From assembly GCA_013399895.1 (NCBI GenBank), contig VXBA01002640.1:534451-598450 (forward strand): a stretch of 64,000 nt of DNA, written 5' to 3'. The position numbers were made by a program, and so were the translations under genes. Under the pieces are notes generated by a model. That model had not been told where the DNA came from. It was given only the letters and a program-made list of their open reading frames with translations, and made no database searches. The stretch is from Serilophus lunatus (lineage: Eukaryota > Chordata > Aves > Passeriformes > Eurylaimidae). Positions 51,769-64,000 of this stretch are shown piece after piece. Position 1 is the first letter of the stretch. Every line of letters begins with the position of its first letter.

Positions 51769-54539
51769 GTTGGGGTTTTTGTTTCTTTTTCCTGCTGGAA
51801 GAGTATGTTACAAAGATTGTTCTAGGCCTTCCAAGGAAAATCCGGTATTTTTTGCCACTTTCTGAGCAGTATGAGCTCTCTCCTCAGTGCAGCAAACTGG
51901 CCACGTGTCTGCAGGGACTCTTTATGTTGGGCTAGTGCTGCCTATATCCCACATTTACCCACAGGAACAGCTGGCTGATGCTGCTTTCTGGAACTATGTG
52001 AGGCAAAGTTGAGGAGGAGATGTGGGATCTCCCTGTTCTCTAGCCTGCTCTATCTGTCACCCTTGTTCTAAATTTAAGATATGTTTGCAGAATGCAAAAG
52101 GAGAGAGTGAGGCAGTTAAATTAAGCAGCAAAACATCTCATGTCTATTTTTAGGTCAGAAAAATGGATTTTCTTTTCCATATGATAAAGTTTTGCTGTCA
52201 GAGCCTGGTTGATGATGTGCATGTTTTTGAAAACTTTGTCAACAAGTAAGTGCTAGCCATGCTTAAGTGGACCTTTGGCTTAGCTTCTGACCCTTTTGCG
52301 GTTATTTTTGGCAACAAAGTTCCATAGAATAATAAGCAGTGTGGCTGAAACACAGGGAAGAGCCACGCTCTGTGTTCATGAAAGTGTCCTCAGAAGGCTT
52401 TTCCCAAAGGAGACTTTCCTCATCTTAGGCTGTGCTTTACTGTTTGTCCCATCCTATAAGCTGAGCCCAAAGGGCAGCTCTGCTGAGCCCTCTGCCTGTC
52501 AAAGCCAGCAGGACCTGAGTGCTCTTTTTTCCTTCCTGAGTGACACCCGGCAGATTCCAAAGGGAACAATGTGCTACCTCCCAGCATCCAAGAACCCTGG
52601 TGCCTCTGAGCCAGAGCGTGTATTTGTTCAGAATGACAGATGACTCCTCTCTTTATTGAACTATTTCAGCCCAAATTGAAGAGTGTGGTTCAAGAGAACC
52701 TTGAAAGAAATTTTGTGAAATATTAGCTTGGAATAACAGGGAACAGGGGTTGCATAATAGTCTTTGTTTTCTTTCTTCTCTCTCTGAGAGTAACATTTGT
52801 AGATAAACATTGTGGTGTTGGACTTCTTGCTACTGCAACTGCTCCTCTTAAAGAGAATGAATCATCTTCTGTACTAGGAAGATGTTGGACATGGAGGTGG
52901 AATTAATTTCCTCTGACTTGAGATATTTGTCATGTACCATAGGCTCTGAGCTCTGTCCAGGTTATCCTCCCTGGCAAAGCATCCCACCTTTATGGCATGA
53001 TTCCTCTCCTAAAGCAGAGATCTAAAAAGGAATTAATTTCTCTTTAGGAATGCCAGTTTCTCCCCTCTGAGACTGAAGGAAGTTTGGATAACTCACTCAG
53101 AGGTTGACATCTGTTTGTTAGCTTCTAAATGTGGAGCAGATGAACAGGCTTTCAGTGTGGAGATAACCCAGCTGTTATTGGCACAACTGAAGACACCCAA
53201 GAATTTAACCTTCTTTCTAATGTATTCAGTCTCTGTTAATCTCATTTTTAGAGGTTGTGATAAGCTAGACATACTATACTTCAATGGGAAATAAATGTCA
53301 ATCTAATGGTTAGTTATACTATGTTCTCCTTTATACTTGAAAACCCATGATATAAGATTTTTAATATTTTTTAAAAAACCCTCTCATTATTGATCCTCTT
53401 TAATAGTGTATCTTCAAACTTTAGCTTCCAACCCACAATCCTGTAAATTTGTTTGAAAATTGCAATATTGAAAGTATGTTTTAATATGACAACAGTGTAT
53501 TTTGGTTCACCCGTTTCCTTAATTGTAACTTTTATTCATCCCAGGTTTTGTTGGTAGCCTGTGACACTTCTGACTGTAAAAAGCCTGATGTACAGCTTTT
53601 TCAGTCCTTTGCTCTGTTATTAGTACAAGAAGCTGCCCATTTTCATTCTTTCAATACAAGAGACATTTGTAGGCTGACTAACAAAGCCTCCCAGCTATGG
53701 CGAAAGCCAGCTGTAGTTGCTGAAAATGTGATTAGAGGAAATTAATTCCCAATAAAATGCAGGTTTAAGTTCCAAGACCTTAGGTTCTCCCTGTCTTATC
53801 TGGTCCAGCATTGTGCACATATCACACACTGTTTCCATAACTTTATATCTTGAGACTTAATCACATTTCTATTGTAATTTTATTAGAACAGACTGATGTC
53901 CAGATCTTGTTAAATGAATGAAGATGATAAATATTTATCATGGTTTATTGCTCCTGCTTCTGATGCATTTGTGAGAGAGGTGAAAGGAAAGCAGGATAAA
54001 CCATCCAGATAAAATTTTGTAATAGTTTTACGGTTCTGCAACAACAATGGTATTGTGAAATAGTCTCTATTATGTTCCCAGCCTGTAACTCCCCGGTGCT
54101 GCAGGTTTGTACCCAAGAAAAGCATTTTTGTCACTTTGAAAGTTACCTGATTTCAGGTCATGCTATTTATTAAGGAGCATCCAAGCCCAGGGACAGTTGT
54201 GTGGATTTTTGTGGGGTGCTGTTGAAATGATTGAGGAAGCCCCCTGTAGGTCTTTCTGCACACAGCTGTATGGAGGACAGATGTTTAGGGAGTGTCGCAG
54301 TGGAGTAGCACAGATTCATGTGCTCTGCTCTTGGAATGGGGGAGGTTTCCATGGAGAGTGTTTGTTTTGCCCTTCCCAGACCACACATCCTGTGCCTGTG
54401 GTCACAGCCCCTCACCCCCCAGCACAGCACAGATGATGTCATGTTTTTTGCTTTCTGTCAGACTCCATTTCAGTCCATTATTCCCCATGCCATGAATGAG
54501 CCTGGTGGGTCTCCCAGGATACTTTTGTAAACTAGCAAC

Positions 54540-54787
54540 AGAAGGAGAGGAAATGGCCTCAAACTGTGCCAGGGAAGGTTCATGTTGGACATCAGGAAGA
54601 ATTTCTTCACAGGAAAGGTTGTCAGGCATTGGAAGGGGCTGGCCAGGTGTCACCATACTTGGAGGTGTTCAAGGAATGATTGGACATGGCACTCAGTGCT
54701 CTGGTCTGGTTGACAAGGTGGTGATGGATCACAGGCTGGACTCAGTGACCTCAGAGGCCTTTTCCTAATGATTCTGTGTTTCTGTGA
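54540..54787 (+). mobile_element. CR1 LINE 3' end
   Basis: Plus-strand CR1: gaggaaatggcctcaaactg, then ggacatcaggaagaatttct, gttgtcaggcattggaaggg, tggaggtgttcaaggaatga and the 3' end gattctgtgtttctgtga. The coding frame of ORF2 is already broken relative to the family and the 5' part is missing. Confidence 0.9.
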
Positions 54788-57700
54788 ATTATATACCAGT
54801 AATTACTGCCTGGAGTGGTCTGCAGGGAGCCCACCCTGCTAAAAAGGGGTTGCAGGCAGCACACCTCCTACCAGACCCATTCCTCTGTCTCAAGGGTAAC
54901 GCTGGTGACACAAGACACGGGTTTATCACATGGTTGGCAGCTGTTGGTTTGTTCTGTCCAACCAAGGACTTAAAAGTGAGAGATTCTCTCTGTTTGTCTT
55001 ATGTCAAATCATGCTGGTGTGTAAGATGGGGGAGGGAAGAAGGAAAATGCTGGAGTTTGTTTAATTATATTCTTGCTCTTACCTGCTTTTATCCATTGGT
55101 CTCCAAGTAATTCACTAAATAGGTCAGTTGCTACATCAACTTCCATGTGTCCCATTGGGAAAACAGGGATATGGGTGGATGCATACCACAATCTCTGAGT
55201 CCCAGTCTGTGACTGACAGTACTTTGAGAAGGTCTTATTGCTCTTAGTTACTCTTACTCTAACTTAAAGTGACATCTGAATTTAAAGAAAACAAAAAAAA
55301 CCACCATAAACTGAACAATGAGAAAATAGAAAAGATGCAGACTAAGACAGTAGAATTCCCATATAAAAAATAAACAAAAGAGCATTGTTTTCTCTTTAAA
55401 ACTCTTTGCTTCTCCCCTCCTTCCTCTCTCCTGAACTTAAAATATCCAGCTATAATTAAATATCCTCCTTTTAAAGTAGACAACAGTGCTCACAGGACTG
55501 GAGAGGCCAAGAGGCGAAGCCAGGGTGGGAGAGCAGAGCTTTCCCCGAGCCATGTGGTGGGAACCACAATATTGCCTTTGCTCCAATCTCTCCAGACAGT
55601 TTCCCAGCAGGATCCTGAGATATTTATACAGACCCTAATGCACAACTAGATTTTATATGCTAAATTGATTTTAATATTTCTAGAAATTTTATTTTAAAGC
55701 ATGTATATGTAATTAAAGAAGTCTTCACCGTCTAGGACCTTCTTTTATGATCCATATCTGTCGTTCACCTTGTTCTTGATATTCCCTACATTCCTGAACA
55801 TGTAGCCACCAGAGGAACAAGATGGGTCAAAATGAACCTGATGAACTAGAAAAGAAAATTAATTTTTACTTGCTTCTAAATGAGTACCCTGAAGCTGATG
55901 CTGCATGAGAAAAGTGATAGATTTTTTTCTTTTTCCTTCAAAGAGGGATATTTTTTTTAATAGGAAGAGGTTGAGAAACTTTCCCTTTTGACAAGCTTTA
56001 AGAAATAATACCTCCAGATTCTGAGAAAGACTCAGGAATCTTTTTAGTACGTGGTTGTACAGAGTTTGGTTGAGAAAATATCCTAATTTCAGAGCACACA
56101 AAGACAATGGAATCATTAATAAAACAAATAAATGCATGTATTCTTGGGGCACTCAGCCAGCATAGTATAGTTGTCCTAAAATGATACAAACACAAGGCTG
56201 AAAATGGAAACCTGCTGCTATATTATATTAGTTCTGAAACTTCTGTATTTTTCCTTTTTATTTGTCTCTACAAAAAGCTGATAATTTGAGGGCACTGACA
56301 TCAATTAACAGTTTAACTAGAGTAGCAATTCTATCAAATTGAGCAGGCTGTTGTCCAGTGGCGTGTCAGTTAATAAGATTCCATTTCAAATAAATTCCAA
56401 CCAGCAGGAATTTTTGTGGAAGAGAGATCTTTCAGCATGACACAATCTCTAAATGCAAAACTTCCTGATGGAAGAGGAAAATGAAGAGCCAGATAGTTAT
56501 GCTGCTATAGAAATCAGAATGAGTTTACAACTGTAGCTTAGAACAGAAGTGCTTTTTCTCCTTGGCCATTTATCATGTCCTTTGAAGCCATTTGATGGGA
56601 TTTGGAGAGGGCTGAAGTCGTAGTTCAAAAGACATGTGGTACAGGAAGCTGAAATGGAAGCAGTGTGTTGTGGAGAGCTGCAAGAACCTGTCATGCTTAT
56701 AGGAACTGTGTAGAGACAGAAATCACCTTCCAAGGAGGTTTCTGAGAGGAGCAGACAAAGTATTTAACAGGCTGTCTGAAAAATCAACCCTCTGAAAGTC
56801 AACCCAGGGGTTCATGTTCCCTGAAACAAAATAATTCTCTAGATTCCAATGGAGAGAGAGATGGATGGTTTCCCTCTGCTTGACAAACTTCCTGCATCCA
56901 GGGGCTGGTTGATGTTCCAGATTCATATGTTCATTGTTTAATTGTGATGGTGCTCATTTTCTAGGCATCCAGATTTTATAATTGGAAATACTGTGGAATG
57001 CTGAAAAGAGAATGATTGTTATTACGTGTTTCGGTTTGTAAGACACAAATACTGCCAAGCCACAAAAACCCAAGTGAAGACATAATTCACATTTAACAGT
57101 GTAAGCTGAAGGGCCACCTGGGGAAAATCTAAGCAGAAGCAGAGTGGGCATTGCAACTCTGCACTTCCCACTCTGCTGTGATTTCAGTCTCTCTCCTTGC
57201 TTGCATCTGTTGTCTGCTCTTGGCTGAACACCTACTCACCATTTTATTACTCTGTGAAATCAATATATCTCAATAGAAAGCCTTATGAGCTTTAAATGGT
57301 CTAAAATTAGTGTAGCAGAGGCCAATCAATCAATCATCAAAAATTAATCTGTTTTGTAGAGTGGCCTCAGATCAATTCCTATGTGAGCCGAGCCTCAGCA
57401 TTGACTGAGCTGTGGGAACGAATGATGGACCTAAAAGTTCTGTAAATTAAATGATTTAAATTAGTACTGCAAGCATTAAATCAACTCTAAGCAGAACAAG
57501 AGATGATGTGTTCTACTGTTTATCCTAAAATTAAATCTGAACAGCTGTTAAACGGTGCTATTTTTCATAGATTTATAGTTTTCTGGGCTGGCATTCTGTT
57601 CCATTCCTGTTCTTTTATTGGTTTTTTATTCATTAATTTGGAACTAAAATTATAATCAGTGGAATTAGGGATAGATGGCCTCTGGGTGTTTTCTCTAGCT

Positions 57701-58695
57701 GTCAGAGAAAGAGAAAGAAGAAATTATTTGAGTTATGTGATTCGGTCCATGAAAAATAACTAAAGATAGATTTTGGGGACTATCAGCAGAGCAGAACTCC
57801 TGGATTTTGAAGAAGTCTCCATTACCAGAAGCTCCCAGACCAGGATGAAGCTTTTTTTTTCCCCTCAGAGTGAATATGTGCCCTTGAGTATATTGCTCCA
57901 TCTGTGGCTTTTGGGGGACAGAGAAGGATTTGGTTTTCACTGTGAGTGATCTAAATCCTTAGAAATATTCTAAAAATGAGAGACAAAAAATGGTATTTTG
58001 GTAATACAGTTGTCTTTCAGCTTTGGTAATTTTCCAGGTGCAAAACAGCAGTTTTCAGTACCTGGAGATGATGATCACAGCAATTGAAAAAACATTCCAT
58101 TTCAGAACTCTCCTTTACAGATGTAAGATTGTCACCAACTACATCTGCTTCCCTTGCTAATGCCATATTTGCATTCATGTTTCCCTTTAAATAATTCAGC
58201 TGAAAAATGTTGTTTCCTGGGATAAGAAACAAGGACCTGCTCCAACAGAATTCTTCACAGAATTACTGATTCATAATAATTTGTGACTTTCCTACTCTTT
58301 TTTAAACAATAACTGTTAATCTTTTATCTGAAGTTACAAAATCAAAAGATTTTCGAACAGCTGGAAAACTTCTGGAGAGTGGGTCAGGCAGTGAGCAGGG
58401 GAGCTGTTCAGGGAGGCATCACATAGGGGGAGCAGGTTCAGACAAGCTCTGAGTCCCTGCCAAGGGCTTGAGGTCCCTCAGGTCGTAATGAGCATTGGGA
58501 TTTGTGTGGGAGACGGTATTTACAGGAATATTGGCCAGTGGAGACCTTGGTCTCCTCTTTCATGTTTCTCTCTGGGCTGTGTGGGCAGTTAATGTCACCC
58601 TGTGCCCCACTTCCCAACAGTTGACTAGGAGCTCACGAAAACCCACGAAAGGATGAGTGAAACAGGCTGTGAATAGTGAAATAAACATATTTTCA

Positions 58696-58768
58696 CCCCC
58701 TCTTTTTTTCTTTTTCTTTTTTTTTTTTTTTTTTCTCTTTTTTTCTTTTCACCCCTTTCCTTTTCTCC
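58696..58768 (+). repeat. Long polypyrimidine tract
   Basis: Fifty-five uninterrupted pyrimidines (58696-58750), mostly T with C, then one A and another 17 pyrimidines. Such tracts can adopt triplex DNA and are prone to length change. Confidence 0.85.
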
Positions 58769-60492
58769 AGCACCTGGAAGCTGACTGTCTCCCCAAAAGG
58801 AGACACACTGAATTCAGCAGATAACACTGCAGCTTTTTCAGATGCAAAGACATTTTCTAAATGCGTTCTGGAAACATGATACATTTCCACCTCTCCTATC
58901 TGTTTACTTAAGAGAGAGTACAAAGTAGTGCAGTTCAAAATCAGCAATTTCAAACTGCAAAGCTGTTATGTGTGAGAGTTTATGTATGTTTATATGTGTG
59001 CTGTGGTTCATCTTGATCCAGGTAACCATATATTTGTGGTCATTTTCTGGCACAACCTGTAGATGCTCCAGTGATTTGGGGTGAAATTCTTTACTGAATC
59101 TTGCTGTAGTAACACTTTAAACCACGTGGAAGCTTTTAGGATCAATAAAAAGATTCCAGACTCTCTTCAGGGCAACATCTCATGTTTACAGCTGTGCCAC
59201 TGCAGCACTTCAGGTACTACATTTTCAAATGTTACTGACAACCACATCTAATTTTATGACATTTAGTCTCAGAGCATTAACAGAAAGGCTTGTACGGTAC
59301 AAATATATTTGCAAGCAAGGCCAATTAGCCTGGCAGTAGGAGCTGGGTGAGGAAAGCTGTGGCCTGAGAGCAGAAAGAGCTGTTATGTTTATTACAATGC
59401 CTGATAAATCATTTACAGCCAGAACCAATGACCTGTTTATTCCTAGTGTCTGCTCTTCACTTAACAGGGTGAATATGCACCTTTGATGCAAAAGAAAGGT
59501 ATAATTTATCTTGATGCATTAGATTTTTTGTTTCAGCCTAGAGATGAGATATTTTGTGGGTATTTTATTGAGATTTATTACATTGGGATCCATTTCTGAG
59601 AGCTCAGTCAGCTCTGGGGTCTCTCATCCTACTTTACTTGAGGAGTACTGGGGGATTACCTGTACTCTGCAAATTTCTTAACACATTTCATTTAACATTA
59701 AAATTAACACTTAACATTACAAGTTTAAAGCTTTCAATGGAAAGATGGAAGCATGGAAGCAGACTGGGATAATCCTCTGTGCAGCTGCTTGGCAGATGTA
59801 GGAAGAGAATTGCTGGTGGTGTGACTTTGAGCTGCCTCACTTAAGGAAGCTCAGCCACTCAATCTAACACTTTGGTCAAAAAATATAATTGATCCAGCTC
59901 CTTTCATTGCTTGTTCTGATCTGTTCCTTTTACTGCCAGTGAGCTGCTTATGCATAGGAATGCTCACAAAAAGCAAACCTTACATTAATATTATTCAAGT
60001 GATGACATAGGCACCCCGTGGGCACTTTTTATTTAATGTTTAGTGTTTATTTATAAATTCCACAACAAAAGTAAAAAATAGTCACATTCCTGAAACTTGG
60101 GACACAGTTGGGCAACACAGGGAGAACTGGGACACCGAGCTGCCCAGTGGGAATGGCTTCAAACTGATTACCCTGGAATCAGAAGAAGATTTCTCCTGCA
60201 GAACTTCTAGTAACATATTGCTGCTACACAGATCCATCCATTTCCTGAAGTGGTGCAATGAAAAAGACAGATGCACTACTGTGGAATCAGCAAGTTAGGA
60301 GCTCTCATCCCAAGCTCCAAGGTCAAATACATAAAAATGGAGAAACTGTCGGGAGTGTGTGTTCCTGATGGAGATTTGCAAAATAAATGAGAAGTATTTC
60401 ACATTTATTTGAGCAAGAGCATTATTCAGACATCTTTTCAAAGCTATTCCTTCCATGCCTATAGGAGGCATATGGTTCAAGAGTTCAATTTT

Positions 60493-60550
60493 ATCATAGA
60501 ATCAGTAAAGTTGGAAAAGACCTCCAAGATCATTGAGCTCAACCTTGAAC
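60493..60550 (-). mobile_element. CR1 LINE 3' remnant
   Basis: atcatagaatcagtaaagtt, then ggaaaagacctccaagatca and ttgagctcaacctt, the CR1 3' end in reverse orientation. Only about 60 bases are recognisable. Confidence 0.85.
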
Positions 60551-61854
60551 TAGTTTTAAACTATTTACTGTGATTGATTTATCAGAATTTTTATTTTGTA
60601 TAATGTAATAAAAATTTAAAAATCACAAAAAAAAGCAAGAGTAATATAAAAGTAAAGTATTGAGCTATAGCTCTTTTTATGCCTGGAGAAATCATTGCCT
60701 CCAGAAATCAATATATACACAATACAAAATCTGAATTTCAAAAGGTGCTCTCCAATATTAGCACTGATTCCAGGATTTATCAACTTGACTCTGCATTATT
60801 TAATCAGACACTCAATGCCCAACAATTTCAGATGCACTTTAATGGTCAAGATTATAACTGCTCATTATAACTGATTCTTTTTTTTGATGAAAATAAAAGG
60901 TGTTATATACTTTGAAAAATCAGCAAATAAATGGGTTTTTACTTACTAGTGGGATGGTTTAAATTTTCTATCTTTGAAATAATCTTGGTTTATGAGACTA
61001 ATTATGCCTAATATCACCATACAAAGGAGGATAAGTGCTTAGTATATTTTTTGCCCTCTTTTTGCTATTTTTAAATGTGTAAATGTCCCAGGATTTAACA
61101 CTTGGCAAGACCCTGCATATGAAAACTGAGTACAGACCATAAGTATAGTTAATTTCTTATTGAGGAAAACCTGAAAATATATTAAGCCTCAAAAGAAATA
61201 AGATTAAAAGAAGAGTTTATGCTACCGAACTGCATTTCAGCACATTGCCTGAAGCTATTGCAGAGGAACACACACCACTGTTATTCACTAGCACAGAGTG
61301 GGTGGTGGAGAGCTGGGAGCTTAAAGACCTGTTGATTACTATTGATTATGCATTTTACTGAAACATAAAATGTTGCTTTATTCCACAGTAGTGTAATTAC
61401 AAATTAGACATGATGATGCTTAGAGTTTCCATGGGCTCTGCTCAGGGCTTGGTGCTGTCACTGTGTTGCCAGGACGGCAGAGAGGAGATCTTTGTCTCAG
61501 TGAGATGGAGCTGGACATCCACCAGAGGGGTCCCCTCTCAAGCCCCAGCATTCCCTCAGCTTGACCCTCTCTGGCACCTCTCTTGTTGCTTCAAGAGAGA
61601 TCAAATTTGAAATTTTATCAGTTTAGGAAAGAGCCAAACTGGGCCATGTGCAGAAGGTTTGGATGCATTTGTGACAGGGAGCCTTCACTGTTCAAGGATT
61701 AACGTTGTTTTGAGCCAAGAGTAGAGGAATAGCTGAGCAGTTTGGGTCGAATACGATCATCTGAAGTTACTTTAAGTCTTCTGATAAAGTTTGTCTCATT
61801 CCTCAGGCCACAAGTGCTGAGGATCTGACAAGAAAAGCTGGAAGCAGGAGCATT

Positions 61855-61976
61855 TGGATGATGCTCTCAGGCACAGGTTGTGATTCCCAGGGATGGTCCC
61901 GTGCAAGGGTAAGGACTGGACTTAATGATCCTTGTGGGTCCCTTCCAACTCAGCATATTCTGTGATTCTGTGATTT
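61855..61976 (+). mobile_element. CR1 LINE 3' end
   Basis: Plus-strand CR1 3' UTR: tgctctcaggcacaggttgt, then ggacttaatgatccttgtgg, gtcccttccaactcagcata and the terminal octamers ttctgtgattctgtgatt. The 5' part is missing. Confidence 0.92.
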
Positions 61977-64000
61977 GGGACACTTCCCACTGTGAAGGAA
62001 AGCCCTGAAGGTCATTCATGGTTTGGAATTGCTGTAGTAAGATTTCAGCATTCTAAGTGCAGTTGAGATGCACAGGGATGTCAGCACAGTTTAGATGGAC
62101 AATACAACGGCACACTTGAATTTTTCTACCAAAAAAAAAAAACAAACAAAACCGAAATCTGGCTTTCTGTGGAAGCATCTTTATCCCTTATTCTGCTAAA
62201 GAATTTACTTTTCAGGTTTTATTAGTAAAAAGCAAGCTTTTAAATGGAACAGAAAGAGAGAAACTTCACTGTAATGTTCACAAACCAGCCTTCTGCTGGG
62301 TTTGAATTTTCATTTTCTGCTAAATATTTCTCCCTTGTGGTCTTTCTCTCCACTACTTTACCTTGGATCAGTAGGGAGTTCATGTACACTGAGTTTTTCA
62401 ATAGAGGGTTCAGATGTTTGGATCATAAACAGAAATCAAATGGACTTCTAAAATCCCAGGCTGGTTTGTCTTCAGTGTGCATTAAGGGAATTTAATATAT
62501 TTACTGCTGATGTGGATAGAGAGAAGCCAGAGGCAAGTATGAAGGATGTGAGGCCTTTCCTAGGAGATCCAGCCTTCATATTTGTCCTAGAGTTATTGAC
62601 TGGGAATACTGATCCATAACAACCCCAAGGGATTATGGAAGAATCAGCATCTGTAAAATAGTTGACCTCAATTCATTTGCAGTATCAACAGAAATAATAA
62701 AAGCAGGAACAAAGCTGCTTTGTATGTTTCTATTTCTAGTTTTTGCTGTGCTGATTAATGATTAATTCCACAGACTTTTCGGCACAGAATCTGTGAAAAG
62801 CTTCTCAACAACAGGAGACTTCAGCAATTATCCACCAGACTAAGTGCTAGGACTCTGTAATTTATGATGCCTTTATCTCATTTTGGATAAAATAGTAGTA
62901 AATGTAATGCTGAAAAAAAATCTTACAAGGGCAAGAGTCTCAATTAATTGACGTAAAGGAGAGAAGCTCATTGGCTTTAATGTTCTTTCCAACTCTAATT
63001 TCTATGCAACAAGGAGTGACAGATAACACATAGTGAAAACTGTATTTTTGTTATTCTTAATGATTAATTGTTTCTGTTGTTCAAAGTAATTCCTGTATTC
63101 AGTGGATATATTTAGCTGTATAATAGCAAAATATCTAAAAGCACTAGAAAATATATGTACTCTGACTCCTGGTCTGAATGAAAAACAGAGGGTGAATTCT
63201 GTAAGTCATGGAAGTTTATCTTGTAAAGCAAATCATGAGGATGAGCCAACATGTGTAATACATTAATCATTCTGCCTTTGGCAGAACTTCATGCATTTAT
63301 GTGGTATATTCTGTTCAATAACTTTAATCAGCCCTTTCCATGGTTGATCAGAAGAGGAATGCAGTAATTTAGAAAGCTGACTTTGTGCATGTGTTTGGAG
63401 GGTTTTTTTGACAGATAGTCATGGATTTCACCTAATATTTAGATGCACTGATAGATAAGCAGTCCTGCAATACCAAGGCTTGACATGTAAACTAAGTTAT
63501 GTGTTCCACCTGTCCGAAATGGCTAAGGGTAGTTTTTCTTTTCTTCATTCTTTGGTCCAGTAGATGGAACCAAATATTTTGGCTTTTAGCCAGATCAGTG
63601 TTTTCAAAAGATTTTGCTAGATTCCTCCAGATGGTTTTGGAATTACCNATGCCAAAGTCGCTCAGGAACCCGGAAGATTACATTTAGATGTGCTAATTTC
63701 TTCGATTCTGTAGTGATAACAGGGACTAAGATTGGGTGGGACAACAGGGACATTAATGGTACCATAACTGTGATAATGCACTGCATTAATATCCCTTCCT
63801 CATTGCATAAAAAAGGTCTCAGGTCTGTTTCCACTGTAGTTCACAGCAAAAGTGTTACTGAGGTTTGTCCTTTGGCTGGAGCACGTGTTTTCTTTTTAAC
63901 TCCAGATGCTGAGTCACCAAGGATGGCCTTGAATTAGACAAACTCAGATTAGAAAGGTTCTGTGCAACTTTGCACACAACATTGTGTTCCTGGTAGCTTT

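Larger units (their letters stand above)
37906..54539. other. Intergenic desert, distal part 1
   Basis: No gene recognised. It contains a 21-bp-period direct repeat at 40958-40997, a long hairpin at 42458-42513, an assembly gap with a G-run at 45635-45678, a poly(T) run at 48917-48934, homeodomain-type AT palindromes, and two CR1 remnants near 51.3 and 51.6 kb. Confidence 0.65.
54788..64000. other. Intergenic desert, distal part 2
   Basis: No gene recognised. It contains a long pyrimidine tract at 58696-58750, two CR1 fragments at 60.5 and 61.9 kb, and a possible PBX/HOX-type motif run near 57323. One undetermined base lies at 63648. Confidence 0.65.

Noticed and set aside
62935..63010. Possible CR1 3' end (ttctttccaactctaatttc)
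   Set aside because: Only about 25 bases resemble CR1 and the terminal octamer repeats are missing.

Overview
The window is from a bird nuclear genome, most probably. It is AT-rich and almost entirely non-coding. The interspersed repeats I can recognise are 5'-truncated CR1 LINE tails, the typical avian repeat. The one certain gene has a vertebrate two-exon structure with consensus GT-AG splice sites. I cannot name the species from sequence alone. There is a 28-base assembly gap at 45635-45662 and a single N at 63648.

The gene is ADRA1B, the alpha-1B adrenergic receptor, read on the minus strand. Coding exon 1 is 15479 to 14519, the intron is 14518 to 2876, and coding exon 2 is 2875 to 2313. 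The join is in frame (961 + 563 = 1524 nt) and encodes 507 residues plus a stop, against 520 in human. All seven membrane segments and the key aminergic-receptor residues are present. The 5' leader carries two very short upstream ORFs; the second stops one base before the receptor start codon. A CpG-retaining patch with CRE-like sites and a possible CTCF site lies about 430-510 bp upstream of the start.

Layout: 1-2312 is the 3' UTR and downstream flank of ADRA1B; 2313-15479 is the gene with an 11.6-kb intron; 15480-16050 is the leader and presumed promoter region; about 16050-64000 is the upstream intergenic desert. In human and other vertebrates the neighbours of ADRA1B are TTC1 on one side and, across a long gene-poor interval, IL12B on the other. 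The layout here fits that arrangement, with no second gene visible. The desert contains CR1 fragments, simple repeats, several inverted repeats, a three-copy 50-bp tandem repeat, small CpG-retaining patches that could be regulatory elements, and one orphan 149-codon ORF at 28830-29279 that I do not recognise.

I found no convincing previously undescribed multi-gene system. The best leads are the ADRA1B leader uORFs and altered C-terminus, the long hairpin at 42458-42513, the tandem repeat at 31531-31678, and the CpG-retaining patches between 22.9 and 25.8 kb.
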